Source: an uncultured Peptostreptococcaceae bacterium (GTDB lineage Bacteria; Bacillota; Clostridia; Peptostreptococcales; Peptostreptococcaceae). From it: 64,000 nucleotides of DNA. The notes below the pieces were generated by a model. That model was not told where the DNA came from. It saw nothing but the letters and a program-made list of their open reading frames with translations, and searched no databases. A program made the translations under genes and the position numbers. The stretch spans positions 62,001 through 126,000 of the forward strand of contig CAMTIM010000022.1 in the NCBI GenBank assembly GCA_947072565.1, written 5' to 3'. Positions 17,943-27,755 of this stretch are shown piece after piece (positions within the stretch are counted from its first letter, which is position 1; every line of letters begins with the position of its first letter).

Positions 17943-19352
17943 TTATAAAATTGGTTGTTGGTTATTCATTGAATATCCATCATTTCTAATATCACTCATA
18001 TCTGATGTATAATCTTTTATTTCAACTTTACTAAGTTTTTTAATCGCTCCATAAGATTGATTTAATGAAAGCTTATCTCCACTTCCAGAAATAACCCATA
18101 AAATTTTATAACCTCTAGGTATCACTTGCAACCTATCTTCACCTTTTCCATCAGTAAAATACACCAATAAATTAATTTTTTTATTATTAGCATATTCAAA
18201 AACTGGGGCGAATTTAGTACCTCCTCTTATATTAATTCGATCTTTTATATCATTTATAGACTTAACTTTATATGCACGTCTAATTTCATTATCACATTCT
18301 ATTATTGTAATTTCATGATTATAATTTTTCACTATATTAAGCACTTCTTTAATAGCTTGTTTAAATTCTTCATCACTAATACTTCCACTTATATCAAGAG
18401 CAACAGCTATCTCTGCTTTATGACCTCTAAGTTCACCTCTTAAGTCTAATCGATTTGGCTGTCTTCTATTTCTTCTTGTTATAGTCTTCTTTTTGTTACT
18501 TTCAACAGTTCCCATTAACTTTTTAAGATATAAATTCCAAGGTAATTCATCTCTGCTGTTTTTAAGTGATGATATAATTCCTTCTAAGTACTCTGGAATT
18601 TTACATTTTTGAGAACTATCTATAAATTTTTCTGTAAATTCTTTAAGCATTTTTTCATCTATATCATTAGAATCTTCCCAAATATCATGCGTTTTTTCTG
18701 GACTATATTGAGTTTCTATATCTTCATTTTTATTGCTATCATGTTCTTTTCCATGTTCATCTTCTTCTTGCAAATCTAATTCAATTTGAATTTTTTCTAC
18801 ATAATATTCAAAAGTTTCATATGGTTCTAGGTTTAGAGAATAATTTAAATTTACTTGTTCTAATGTAGTAGCATATGGTACTAAATTGTTTAGATATTTA
18901 TTTACTACTATATCCATTGCCATATTAATAGCTAGTTTGCTGTACTTATCTTTCACTTCTTTTGCTCTTACTAAATGCATAGATACTATATGAAGAATTT
19001 CATGTTTAATTGTACTTTCCATTTGTTTCATATTAAGACTTAAAAAAATTATCGGATTAAAATATATAACATATTTTGATCCTTTAAAATTTATAGCAGT
19101 AGGGCTACTTATATCAAATTTAATCTCTCTTGATGTTTGAAATAGGAAATATCCATAAAAATTATCTTTTTCTTCCATAAGACTTAAATTAACTTTATCT
19201 ACAAGATGAAAAAACTCTTCCTTAAAATCTTTAGGTATATCTATCTCAAATCTTTCACCAGCATGATTTGCTTTTAATATAGAATAGGTATTTATAATTT
19301 CATTTGTTTTATCATAAAGATATTTTCTTTGTTTTTCAAAATAAGTTTCCAT
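17943..19352 (-). CDS. VWA-domain, DUF2201-type putative metallopeptidase-like protein
   Basis: The 469-residue protein joins an N-terminal zincin-like region with HEILH at residues 117-121 to an acidic linker (about 205-235, rich in Glu/Asp/His) and a C-terminal von Willebrand A-like domain with a MIDAS motif DISGSIS near 320 and TDGKGE. This matches the DUF2201 putative-metallopeptidase/VWA family that pairs with MoxR ATPases. It begins three bases after the MoxR stop, so the two are surely cotranslated. The MoxR ATPase would remodel the VWA protein or its target. The cellular substrate is unknown. Confidence 0.82.
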   Translation of the reverse strand: METYFEKQRKYLYDKTNEIINTYSILKANHAGERFEIDIPKDFKEEFFHLVDKVNLSLMEEKDNFYGYFLFQTSREIKFDISSPTAINFKGSKYVIYFNPIIFLSLNMKQMESTIKHEILHIVSMHLVRAKEVKDKYSKLAINMAMDIVVNKYLNNLVPYATTLEQVNLNYSLNLEPYETFEYYVEKIQIELDLQEEDEHGKEHDSNKNEDIETQYSPEKTHDIWEDSNDIDEKMLKEFTEKFIDSSQKCKIPEYLEGIISSLKNSRDELPWNLYLKKLMGTVESNKKKTITRRNRRQPNRLDLRGELRGHKAEIAVALDISGSISDEEFKQAIKEVLNIVKNYNHEITIIECDNEIRRAYKVKSINDIKDRINIRGGTKFAPVFEYANNKKINLLVYFTDGKGEDRLQVIPRGYKILWVISGSGDKLSLNQSYGAIKKLSKVEIKDYTSDMSDIRNDGYSMNNQQPIL

Positions 19353-19355
19353 ATG

Positions 19356-20486
19356 TTATCCCCTTATTAAACTATAAGTTTCAAAATACAATCCTACGAA
19401 ATCTTCGTTTTCTATAGCTCTTTTGTAAACTTCTATATAACTATTTTTAATATCCTTCATAATGCCTACCATTAGGTCAATAGGATATGTTTTTAAAAAT
19501 TCAATAAATCTATTAATATAATAGCTTGAATCAAACTCATCATTTTTTATGTTTAATTCTAATGATTTTAGAATATTCATTGCCGATAGATAAAGTCTTG
19601 TATGGCTTTCATTTTTCACTTTTTCTATTACAGATGTGCTCAATTCGTCACCTAAAAAAACCTCTTCATAAGATATTAGCGAACTATAATCTGATTCAAT
19701 AAAGTTCATAAACTCTTGTGCAATAAGTTTTCCTACATTTCCTTTTATAACATTTGAGAATACAGATTTAGGTATGGAATTTTTTTGTTCCTTGTAAATT
19801 TTATAACTCTTAGAAACTCTTTCATAGCTCCTTGGAGTTGCTGATACATCCCCTTCATTTGTTTTGTGTAGATATTCTGGAAAAGTTGAAATAAACTCTA
19901 TAACCTTTTGCTCAATATCTGCACTCATTGCCCAATTTAGCCACTGCTTATGATCAGGTTCCATGTTTAACCAAACAAATCTATTTTCTTGTGCCGCATC
20001 CATGTCCACGACTTGATAATCAAAATCCGAACCGTACTTACTTGATGGATTCATTGCTGCTAAAATATTTACATCTTGATGTAACTTATATCCATTTATT
20101 TCTCTATTTAATATTAAGTTCATAAGTTCTTGTTGTACTGTATGCTCGCAACGATTTATCTCATCTATAAATAAAAGAACAGTATTACCCTTAGATATTT
20201 CTTCATCAATCTCTCTTAATCTGTTATGAACTGCATATACTGTACTTTTCTTTTTTATCTCCTGACCATTAGAATTAACTTCTATATAAGATTCTATAGT
20301 TGGTAGACCTCCTATTTCACCTTCTTTAAGTAAATTCCCGTCAATCACAATTAAACTCCAATTATTTTTTTTTGCAAGCTTCTTTGCTAAAGCTGTTTTC
20401 CCTATTCCACTTTGTCCAACTATCAAAGGTACTTCTTTTGTAGCTAATACTAAATCAACACTCTTTAATGTATCTATAAAATTCAT
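19356..20486 (-). CDS. MoxR-type AAA+ ATPase
   Basis: A 376-residue AAA+ protein of the MoxR group: Walker A GQSGIGKTALAKK near 24-36, Walker B VLLFIDEINRCE near 107, sensor 1 ILAAMNPSSKYG, and an arginine-rich region ATPRSYERVSK. MoxR ATPases act as chaperones for VWA-domain partners, which fits the immediately downstream gene. Starts after GGAGAGTAAAAAT; the upstream repeat-protein gene ends 12 bases before. An operon of three genes with no intergenic terminator follows. Confidence 0.88.
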   Translation of the reverse strand: MNFIDTLKSVDLVLATKEVPLIVGQSGIGKTALAKKLAKKNNWSLIVIDGNLLKEGEIGGLPTIESYIEVNSNGQEIKKKSTVYAVHNRLREIDEEISKGNTVLLFIDEINRCEHTVQQELMNLILNREINGYKLHQDVNILAAMNPSSKYGSDFDYQVVDMDAAQENRFVWLNMEPDHKQWLNWAMSADIEQKVIEFISTFPEYLHKTNEGDVSATPRSYERVSKSYKIYKEQKNSIPKSVFSNVIKGNVGKLIAQEFMNFIESDYSSLISYEEVFLGDELSTSVIEKVKNESHTRLYLSAMNILKSLELNIKNDEFDSSYYINRFIEFLKTYPIDLMVGIMKDIKNSYIEVYKRAIENEDFVGLYFETYSLIRG

Positions 20487-20498
20487 ATTTTTACTCTC

Positions 20499-21302
20499 CT
20501 ACATCATCTTTAATTTTTCATCTACAGCTATTTTTTTTGCCTTTTTACTTCCATATTTATAAATAAACAGTATCTTATCCATTTTTATGGTGTCACTATT
20601 TCTATCTATAGTACTACAACTTAAAAAATTTCTTATATATTTTTCCTCAACATCTTCTTTTGATAATACTTGTTTTAGTAACTCTTCTAATTCATCCTTA
20701 GATATTTTTTTTGCAACGTATTTTATAACTAAAATATTTACTTTTAAAAATTCTATTATTTTATTTTTGTCTAAATCAGCTATAAATCTAATAGCAGCTT
20801 CATTGTTTTTAATAGCTATAAGCTGTGCACTAAACTTTGCTGATTGTATGTATCTTAATGCATCATAACTTATTTTTACAGCCTCTTTTTGTACACTTTC
20901 ATAAGGCTCTTTTATATATTTTATAGAGTCATAATTTTTTCTTACTGATATTAATTGCAACTCCTCACTTGGATTTTTTACATATTGAATAGCCCATCCC
21001 GATTTACTTAGAGCTAATTTAATTACCTTATCAGTTGGGGTTTTGATATGCTGTAACATACTCCATCCACTATCTACAGCTTTTATCATCATCTCTTCTG
21101 TTGGATTATTTATATATTTAATTGCTCTTATATTATTATTTATCGCTAATTCTTGCATCTCTTTAGTTTGATTTTCTATATATTCTAATACAAGTCCATT
21201 TTTTTTAATAGCAAATAACTTCATATCATCTGTAGGATTATTTATGGTTGCTATAATATTAGGATTGTTATTTATCATTTGAATAAGTTTTGATTCTTCC
21301 AT
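20499..21302 (-). CDS. DUF4116-like helical repeat protein
   Basis: This 267-residue protein is built from about seven units of roughly 23 residues with the pattern A-(I/L)-x(n)-AI-x-YI-x-NPT-x-E (for example YIENQTKEMQELA, YINNPTEEMMIKA, HIKTPTDKVIKLA, YVKNPSEELQLIS). This is the DUF4116-type repeat seen in leucine-rich-repeat-like helical scaffolds. It has no signal peptide or catalytic motif, so a protein-binding adaptor is likely. It is the first gene of the MoxR-VWA operon and may present substrates. A degenerate C-terminal part after about 180 does not keep the repeat. Confidence 0.72.
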   Translation of the reverse strand: MEESKLIQMINNNPNIIATINNPTDDMKLFAIKKNGLVLEYIENQTKEMQELAINNNIRAIKYINNPTEEMMIKAVDSGWSMLQHIKTPTDKVIKLALSKSGWAIQYVKNPSEELQLISVRKNYDSIKYIKEPYESVQKEAVKISYDALRYIQSAKFSAQLIAIKNNEAAIRFIADLDKNKIIEFLKVNILVIKYVAKKISKDELEELLKQVLSKEDVEEKYIRNFLSCSTIDRNSDTIKMDKILFIYKYGSKKAKKIAVDEKLKMM

Positions 21303-21429
21303 AATGTGCCTTTCTGTGTTTTATAATTTTTATTTAAATTTAATTATTACTTATTATATTAATATACTTTTTTAATTAATTTAAACATAATAATTATATC
21401 AATAATTTTTCTAAATAAATTAATCATAC

Positions 21430-21470
21430 AAAAAAGGGTATCAAAATATTTTATTTTGATACCCACTTTT
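21430..21470. terminator. Intrinsic terminator of the dhaKL transcript
   Basis: GGGTATCAAAATA / TATTTTGATACCC perfect stem, with a T-run on the + strand side and an A/T-rich run on the other, directly after the DhaKL stop. Confidence 0.85.
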
Positions 21471-21478
21471 AAGTTATT

Positions 21479-23236
21479 CTACTTTATACTATTTGATATA
21501 CCTGTAAATATTATACCTAATCCATAAGCACCTGCATCTGGATGTCCTAAACTTCTCTCACCTACAGTACCTGCACGTCCCATACGTGCTACTATTTGCT
21601 CAGTTGATTTTGCTCCTTCTACAGAAACTTTTGCACCTTTTTCAAAAGCATCTTTGAAATTGCCGCCTTCTTTTAAAATATTGCTCCAACAATCAGCACA
21701 TGGCGCTAGTGCATCTATAAGAGTTTTATCTCCAACTACTGCTCCACGACCAAATGAACGCTCACCTGTATCTTGTATTCCTTTAACTGCTGCTTGCATC
21801 ATATTTGCAAAATCACTAATATTTAATTCATTTTTATTTCCAACTGATTTAGATGCTGCTCTAAATGCAGATCCCCATATTGGTCCAGATGCTCCACCAC
21901 AGTGTTCCATTATTACCATAGAACAATCATCTAAAAATTCACCTATATTTAAATCTTTCTTAGAAAGAATTTCTTTCCATTCTCTTTTTAATTGTTTAAA
22001 TCCTTTGGCAACACTCATACCAAAGTCTCCATCTCCAGCAAAAGAATCTAATTCACAGAAAGGAACTTCATTTTCTATTATAATTTCACTCATTTTGTCT
22101 ACTATATAAGCCATATTACCTAAAGTTATTTTTTCATCAACTATATTTGCTAAGTCTTCATCAGTTTCTAAATCAAAACAAGTTGTTGCTAGTTCATCAT
22201 TATTACCTTCTATCGGAGTATACTCTACACTCTCAACTGGTCCATTAACTTTAAATGCAGGAGTATCACTTTCTTTTGATAATAATGTCTTTAACTCATC
22301 ATCTAGCTTCATTATTGATACTGAAGCGCCTGCCATATCAATACTTGTCATATAGTTTCCAACAAACGTTCTACATATTTTAATATTTCTCTGTGCTAAT
22401 TCACGAGTAACAGAATTATTGAATAAGTATAATTCTTGTAGAGGTGTTGCCCCAAATCCATTTATTAATAAAGCTACTTCTTCTTGTCCATCTTCTATTT
22501 TCATATCTTTTAAAATAGCTTTTACTATTCTTTTAGATAAATCATCTGCCGTAGTCATTTTTTCTCTTTTTATACCAGGTTCACCATGTATACCAACGCC
22601 AAACTCTAATTCATCTTCAGCTATATCAAATGTTGGAGTTCCTTTAGCTGGTACTGTACAAGATGTTAATCCAAAACCTAAACTTCTAACATTATCTATT
22701 GCCTTTTGAGCAACTACCTTAACTTCTCCTAGGGACATCCCCATCTCAGCTGCTGCTCCAGCTATTTTATGTACAAGTACTGTTCCTGCTACTCCACGGC
22801 GTCCTACTGTATATAAACTATCTTCAACTGCTATATCATCATCTACTTTAACATAATCAACTTTTATTCCATCTTCACTTGCTAAGTGAGCAGCATTTTT
22901 AAAGTTCATCATATCTCCACTGTAGTTTTTAATTATAAGTAATGTTCCTTTTTCACTAGCAGTAGCTTTTATAGCTTGATATACTTGTATTTGAGATGGA
23001 GAAGCAAATACATCCCCACAAACAGCTGCATCTAACATACCTTTTCCTATAAATCCTGCATGCGCTGGTTCATGTCCACTTCCACCACCACTTATTAAAC
23101 TAACTTTATTTTGATTTATATCTTTTTTCTTCATTACTTTATATTTTTTAACAAATTCTAATTCTGGATGAGCCATTGCTATTCCGTTGCACATCTCCAT
23201 TACCACAGTTTCAGGTCTATTAATTAGCTTTTTCAT
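21479..23236 (-). CDS. dhaK: Fused dihydroxyacetone kinase DhaK-DhaL (ATP-type)
   Basis: The 585-residue enzyme phosphorylates dihydroxyacetone to DHAP for entry into glycolysis. Residues 1-330 form DhaK with GGGSGHEPAHAGFIG, the ATP/substrate loops, and GIHGEPGI carrying the covalent substrate-binding His. Residues 370-585 form DhaL with CELDSFAGDGDFGMS, GGASGPIWG and GRAGTVGERSLGHPD. The fusion and the lack of a DhaM/PTS gene nearby suggest an ATP-dependent kinase of the Citrobacter type. I place the start at ATG 23236 because AGAGGTGGAG lies just upstream; the longer frame from a GTG at 23245 would consume this site. gldA lies 25 bases upstream in the same operon. Confidence 0.9.
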   Translation of the reverse strand: MKKLINRPETVVMEMCNGIAMAHPELEFVKKYKVMKKKDINQNKVSLISGGGSGHEPAHAGFIGKGMLDAAVCGDVFASPSQIQVYQAIKATASEKGTLLIIKNYSGDMMNFKNAAHLASEDGIKVDYVKVDDDIAVEDSLYTVGRRGVAGTVLVHKIAGAAAEMGMSLGEVKVVAQKAIDNVRSLGFGLTSCTVPAKGTPTFDIAEDELEFGVGIHGEPGIKREKMTTADDLSKRIVKAILKDMKIEDGQEEVALLINGFGATPLQELYLFNNSVTRELAQRNIKICRTFVGNYMTSIDMAGASVSIMKLDDELKTLLSKESDTPAFKVNGPVESVEYTPIEGNNDELATTCFDLETDEDLANIVDEKITLGNMAYIVDKMSEIIIENEVPFCELDSFAGDGDFGMSVAKGFKQLKREWKEILSKKDLNIGEFLDDCSMVIMEHCGGASGPIWGSAFRAASKSVGNKNELNISDFANMMQAAVKGIQDTGERSFGRGAVVGDKTLIDALAPCADCWSNILKEGGNFKDAFEKGAKVSVEGAKSTEQIVARMGRAGTVGERSLGHPDAGAYGLGIIFTGISNSIK

Positions 23237-23261
23237 ATACTCCACCTCTTATGTCTTTATT

Positions 23262-24401
23262 TTATTTTAAACCCTTTTTAGCTTTGTAGTTTTTCCCTAA
23301 TTGGTCAGCTGTTATTATTGCAGCAGCTACTGACTCAACGCTTATTGGGAACGGCATAGAATGTACTGATTCTTCTGGTATACAAGATTTTTGTGCCACT
23401 TCTATAAGTTCCTTATCACTTATTTCATCTACATCGATATCAGATAAACAAACTGGAAGTCCTACTTCTAAACAGAAATCTAAAACTTCATTTATTTCAC
23501 TTTCAGGTGCATTTTCAAGTACTAACTGCGCTAATGTTCCAAAAGCAACTTTTTCACCGTGGAAGTATTTGTGTGTTCCTTCTAACATAGTTAATCCATC
23601 ATGTATCGCATGAGCACCAGCTAGTCCACCACTTTCAAATCCAAGTCCTGATAAAAGTATATTTGCTTCTATTATATTTTCAAGTGCTGGAGTTACTAAG
23701 TTACAATCTGAAGATATTTTTGCTTTTGATCCATCATTTAAAAGAGTTTCATAACATAATTTTGCAAGAGCAAGTGCTGTATTAGTTCCTTTAGCTGGAC
23801 CACATACTCCTTCTCTTACTCCACAAGGTAGACCTGCATTAACATTTGAGTAAGAATTTGCTGTAGCTCTTGCTTCAAAGTAAGTAGATAATGCATCTCC
23901 CATTCCTGATACTAAGAAGCGAGTAGGTGCTTTTGCTATTACTGTTGTATCTATAAGTACTACACTTGGACTTTGCTTGAAGTATGCATAATCATCAAAT
24001 GCTCCATCTGGAGTATAAAGTACTGCTGAGTGACTTGTTGGTGCATCTGTAGCAGCTATAGTAGGAACTATTATTAAAGCATCTCCTTCTGCAACACATT
24101 TAGCAGTATCTATTGCCTTTCCACCACCAAGACCTATCGTGCATGAACATTCATTTTTTCTAGCAATTTCTTGTAATCTTGCTACTTCTTGTCTTGAACA
24201 TTCTCCTGTAAATCCACTTTCTATAAATTTAACTCCGAATTTTTTAGCTGTTTCATCTAATTTATTTTTAACACGAGCTACATCATCTGGATGAGCTATT
24301 AATAATGCCGATTCTCCAAAAGTTTCTATAAAATAACCTAGGTTTAATAATTCATCTTCCCCTTGAACGTATTTTGTTGGACATATAAATGCTTTTCTCA
24401 T
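23262..24401 (-). CDS. gldA: Glycerol dehydrogenase
   Basis: The 379-residue NAD-dependent enzyme of the Fe/Zn polyol dehydrogenase family oxidises glycerol to dihydroxyacetone. Visible: IGLGGGKAIDTAK nucleotide loop, TDAPTSHSAVLYTP, metal ligands Asp in GMGDALSTYFEA and His in AGAHAIHDGL and YFHGEKVAFG. It directly precedes DhaKL, which uses its product, giving a glycerol to DHAP route. Starts with ATG after a weak CGGGAGTAAATTTAT site. The PocR-AraC gene lies upstream in the same direction and probably controls it. Confidence 0.93.
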   Translation of the reverse strand: MRKAFICPTKYVQGEDELLNLGYFIETFGESALLIAHPDDVARVKNKLDETAKKFGVKFIESGFTGECSRQEVARLQEIARKNECSCTIGLGGGKAIDTAKCVAEGDALIIVPTIAATDAPTSHSAVLYTPDGAFDDYAYFKQSPSVVLIDTTVIAKAPTRFLVSGMGDALSTYFEARATANSYSNVNAGLPCGVREGVCGPAKGTNTALALAKLCYETLLNDGSKAKISSDCNLVTPALENIIEANILLSGLGFESGGLAGAHAIHDGLTMLEGTHKYFHGEKVAFGTLAQLVLENAPESEINEVLDFCLEVGLPVCLSDIDVDEISDKELIEVAQKSCIPEESVHSMPFPISVESVAAAIITADQLGKNYKAKKGLK

Positions 24402-24519
24402 ATAAATTTACTCCCGTCTATTTTTAATTTATTTTCGTTATTTAATCTTAACTACATTATAATACCGTTTTCCTTTTTGTACATTAGACTCACATGTCAT
24501 AATATTACAATTTACAATC

Positions 24520-24562
24520 GTAATTTTATTAACTAAAATCATAAAATTGTAATTTTACTACT
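24520..24562. promoter_or_regulatory. Direct-repeat candidate operator upstream of gldA-dhaKL
   Basis: GTAATTTTATTAAC (24520-24533) and GTAATTTTACTAC (24549-24561) recur 29 bp apart, nearly three turns. AraC-type activators bind such direct repeats, and an AraC gene is adjacent. Inference only. Confidence 0.35.
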
Positions 24563-24623
24563 TTTCGTTAACATCTTAACCATTTACATGTATATATCTA
24601 ATGTTTCTAACTTATCGCTATAT

Positions 24624-25658
24624 TTAATTATTTTTATAATACTTTCTATATATAGATGGAGTAACACCCTCATATTTTTTAAATATCTTTATAAAATATC
24701 CAGGTTCATTAAATCCAATCTCTTCACTTATTTGATTAACACTCATATCAGTTTCTTCTAAAATATTTTTTGCCCATTGAATCTTTAATCTAGATAGATA
24801 ATTTGAAAAACTATCTCCCATTTCCTTTGCAAACAATCGACTAAAGTAACTTTGACTTATATGGCAAATTTTAGCCATTTTTTCAACAGACATATTTTCA
24901 CTTTTATTTTGATAAATATACTCTATCGCTGGCTTTAAAGTTGAACTTATATTTGTCTTTATTTCATCGTCTTTGAAATCTGGCACACATGCATCTATAA
25001 TAGCATTTGATATCTCTTTTTTGATATTTTGAATATTTTTAGCTGTATAACCTTTAAAATCACTAGACTCTAATTGAGTTTCGCTACCAATTGATTTTTT
25101 ATACATTTCTAAGATTAAGTTTTTATCTAATGCTTCTTCTACTAAGTAATTGCATAATGAAGATAACATATTGGCAATATTTTTTACTTCTTTGTATGAG
25201 AGAATTGGTAATTCTTCATAGTATTCTCTAAGTTCATTAAGTACTTTATTAGCTAATGGTTCATGCGAGGTTGTCACTATTTTTTCCATTCCTTCAGCTG
25301 TATCGTAATCTGACAGCTTTACTTGACCAGCCATTATTGCCCCCATATACCTTCCCTCTATAATAATCGGAACCGCAACATCTACTATATTGTAGTGGCA
25401 TAGGTATATATAAGGTTCATTCAAACGTACCGCTTCTAATCCACCTCTTGAGTCACATTTTTGGCAATATTTTACCATCTGTGGATGAGCTCTTACAGAT
25501 TCGCAGAATTTATAGCATCTACTATGCTTGGTAATTGGGTTTCCTTTATAATCAACAGTGATTATAGCTATATTTGTAACTAAAGATAAATCATCTTGTA
25601 ACTTCTGCCACTTTTTGAAATCGATTACTTTCTCTAAGTTTAATTTGTCTTTTTTCAA
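24624..25658 (-). CDS. PocR-domain AraC-family regulator of glycerol/DHA genes
   Basis: About 344 residues. The N-terminal half is a PocR sensory domain (DFKKWQKLQDDLSLVTN, cysteines in CYKFCESV and YCQKCDSRGG, VPIIIEGRYMGAIMAGQ); the C-terminal hundred residues hold two AraC helix-turn-helix units (MAKICHISQSYFSRLF, QISEEIGFNEPGYFIKIFKK). PocR domains detect diols or related metabolites, which suits the adjacent gldA-dhaKL operon. The best start is TTG 25658 (site GGGGGTG six bases upstream) or ATG 25676; the long frame to 25754 lacks a ribosome site. Confidence 0.85.
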   Translation of the reverse strand: MKKDKLNLEKVIDFKKWQKLQDDLSLVTNIAIITVDYKGNPITKHSRCYKFCESVRAHPQMVKYCQKCDSRGGLEAVRLNEPYIYLCHYNIVDVAVPIIIEGRYMGAIMAGQVKLSDYDTAEGMEKIVTTSHEPLANKVLNELREYYEELPILSYKEVKNIANMLSSLCNYLVEEALDKNLILEMYKKSIGSETQLESSDFKGYTAKNIQNIKKEISNAIIDACVPDFKDDEIKTNISSTLKPAIEYIYQNKSENMSVEKMAKICHISQSYFSRLFAKEMGDSFSNYLSRLKIQWAKNILEETDMSVNQISEEIGFNEPGYFIKIFKKYEGVTPSIYRKYYKNN

Positions 25659-25766
25659 TTCAACACCCCCGAACATAGTATGATTATGTCTAATTTTATC
25701 ATAAAATGAGTTTCTATTTAATAAATATAATTTATATAGTTTTAAATTAACCAATTTTTTACATAT

Positions 25767-25802
25767 AAAAAATACACTGATAATATTATCAATGTATTTT
25801 TT
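25767..25802. terminator. Intrinsic terminator of the trmB-like gene
   Basis: AAAAAATACA / TGTATTTTTT arms around a TGATAATATTATCA core, right after the 25823 stop. Confidence 0.8.
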
Positions 25803-25822
25803 ATGGGCTTCAATAAATCATA

Positions 25823-26623
25823 TTAAAATATATCTCTAATTTTAGAATAATCATTACCTAATTCTTTTTTCATTTCATCTTTACAGATATCAGCACCTCT
25901 GTAGAAATACATATCGTGACGGACACATTCTCCAGCCATAGATATCATAGGTTTTGATTTGGTCCATATTACTTCTGCTACATTTCCGCTTAGAATTTGA
26001 CCAAAAACAACTTGTTTGTTGTCAGATACAAGGGTAATAAATCTTCCACCCATCTCTTCATACTTTTGTTTTAACATCCCATGCTTAACATAATTGTTAA
26101 GTGGAAGGGTAGATTTTTCATTTTCACTAAAAAATACAACTCCTATTTTAATTCCCATAGATTGCATCTGTACTACTTCATCAATTATTTCGCTAATATC
26201 TTCTTCCCATATTTGAATTAATAACTCTTTTTCTGTACTATTAATAATATTTCTACACTTTGCAAAAACATTATTGTACTCTTTGATATGCCATATAGAC
26301 TCTAAGTCTGTAACTGCTTCATAGTCTTTTAATTGTACATCTAATTCATCTAATGTGTAATTCATATCTCGTTTAATCTTTTGAGAAATTTCATTTATAG
26401 GTATCGATGTATAGCGTGTATTTCCATCATTTTCAGAAAATAAAATAAATCCTTTTCTAACTAAGGACTCTAATGTATTATAAATTTTTGAACGAGGAAC
26501 TCCAGAAAGCTTACTAGCTTCATATCCCGAATTATTTCCATGCTTTATTAAAGTCAAATAAACTTTTGACTCTGCATCTGTCAGCCCTATACTCTTCAAT
26601 AAATTTATTTTTTCATCTATCAT
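25823..26623 (-). CDS. TrmB-family transcriptional regulator
   Basis: About 266 residues with an N-terminal TrmB winged helix (GLTDAESKVYLTLIKHGNNSGYEASKLSGVPRSKIYNTLESL and RKGFI, residues about 10-65), a short helical linker, and a C-terminal TrmB/PLD-like effector domain. TrmB regulators usually sense sugars or small metabolites. The ATG at 26623 follows GGAAAAGGTG; a GTG three codons upstream overlaps this site. It follows the ornithine-cyclodeaminase-family gene but is separated from it by a terminator, so it may have its own promoter and could regulate that enzyme. Confidence 0.82.
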   Translation of the reverse strand: MIDEKINLLKSIGLTDAESKVYLTLIKHGNNSGYEASKLSGVPRSKIYNTLESLVRKGFILFSENDGNTRYTSIPINEISQKIKRDMNYTLDELDVQLKDYEAVTDLESIWHIKEYNNVFAKCRNIINSTEKELLIQIWEEDISEIIDEVVQMQSMGIKIGVVFFSENEKSTLPLNNYVKHGMLKQKYEEMGGRFITLVSDNKQVVFGQILSGNVAEVIWTKSKPMISMAGECVRHDMYFYRGADICKDEMKKELGNDYSKIRDIF

Positions 26624-26707
26624 ATATTTCACCTTTTCCTTTATAACATATAATCTCTCATGTACTACGTCTAACGGCTACTGTATCATATATGTTATCC
26701 TTAGTAA

Positions 26708-26753
26708 ATATGGCAGTTGCAATATATTTTTTAATATTTTGCAGCTGCCATAT
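26708..26753. terminator. Intrinsic terminator after the OCD-family gene
   Basis: ATATGGCAGTTGCAATATAT / ATATTTTGCAGCTGCCATAT imperfect stem followed by T-rich sequence. Confidence 0.75.
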
Positions 26754-26768
26754 TAATTTTTTATTAGA

Positions 26769-27755
26769 TTAATTCCATTCAGTTCCAATACCAGCTTCTT
26801 TAGCTTTTATATATATCGACCTAGCAGTCATTAAATCAAGTAGACCTACTCCAACGTTTTTATAAACAATAATTTCATCATCATTCTCACGCCCTACTAT
26901 GTTTCCAAGTAATACATCTCCAATATCACCAGTAAAATCTTCTTTAGTTATAATCCCCTCTTCTAAAGGTATTAATATATCTCCAGATTCTGATAATACA
27001 GCTTCTTGTGAGTCAAAGTATATCTTTGATGTTCTTGGAAGAATTGCTGGGTCCATTTCTTGCATATGATGTTGATACGAACCAACACAACTTACAGTAG
27101 CACCCTTTTTAACTTTAGTTCCATCAAATACAGGAGTATTTGATGGTGTTACAGTAACAATTATATCTGCATCAGCTATAGCTTCATCAGATGAACTAGC
27201 TGCTACTATTTCAGTTTTATATTCTTTTAAATCTTCTTTCATTTTATTTACAAAAGCTTCTGTTCTTTCTTTATTTAAATCATATACCTTAACAATATCT
27301 AGGTCACGAGCAACCATCATAGCTTCTAGTTGAGCTGAAGCTTGACCTCCAGTACCTATTAATGCTCCTGTTTTTGCACCTTTTATAGCAAATAAATCAA
27401 ACGCAGCTCCTGAAGATGCTCCTGTACGTAATTGTGTTACATATGTTCCATCTAAAATAGCGCTTACTATTCCCGTTTTTCCATCTATTAATAATACTTG
27501 AGCTGGAGCAGTTGGTAAATTTTCATTAATATTTTCAGGGAATATATTAACTACTTTTAATCCAGCAACATCTAGTTCTTCTACATAAGATGGCATAAAT
27601 AAAAATACTCCATTGTGATTTGGTGCTTGTATTGTCGTTCTTAGTGGAACCTCACTTTTCCCCTCAGAAAATAATTTGAAAGATAGCTTATTTGTTTCTA
27701 TAGAATCTTTCATTGTAAATATCTTTTTGACATCATCTTTTGATAATAATAACAT
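26769..27755 (-). CDS. Ornithine cyclodeaminase / mu-crystallin family NAD(P) enzyme
   Basis: A 328-residue member of the OCD/mu-crystallin superfamily. It shows the N-terminal substrate part (KLFSEGKSEVPLRT, FMPSYVEELDVAGLKVV), VLLIDGKTGIVSAILDGTYVTQLRTGA, and the Rossmann motif GTGGQASAQLEAM. Members act as ornithine cyclodeaminase, alanine dehydrogenase, or delta1-pyrroline-2-carboxylate reductase; the sequence alone does not decide. The start ATG follows GGGAGGACGAA. Intact and probably monocistronic. Confidence 0.83.
   Translation of the reverse strand: MLLLSKDDVKKIFTMKDSIETNKLSFKLFSEGKSEVPLRTTIQAPNHNGVFLFMPSYVEELDVAGLKVVNIFPENINENLPTAPAQVLLIDGKTGIVSAILDGTYVTQLRTGASSGAAFDLFAIKGAKTGALIGTGGQASAQLEAMMVARDLDIVKVYDLNKERTEAFVNKMKEDLKEYKTEIVAASSSDEAIADADIIVTVTPSNTPVFDGTKVKKGATVSCVGSYQHHMQEMDPAILPRTSKIYFDSQEAVLSESGDILIPLEEGIITKEDFTGDIGDVLLGNIVGRENDDEIIVYKNVGVGLLDLMTARSIYIKAKEAGIGTEWN

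Noticed and set aside
21654-22709. Two long plus-strand frames opposite dhaKL.
   Set aside because: Shadow frames of a well-conserved gene, without initiation signals.
24465-24485. Possible catabolite (cre) site near an AAAACGGTAT-like sequence upstream of gldA.
   Set aside because: Only half of the cre palindrome is matched.
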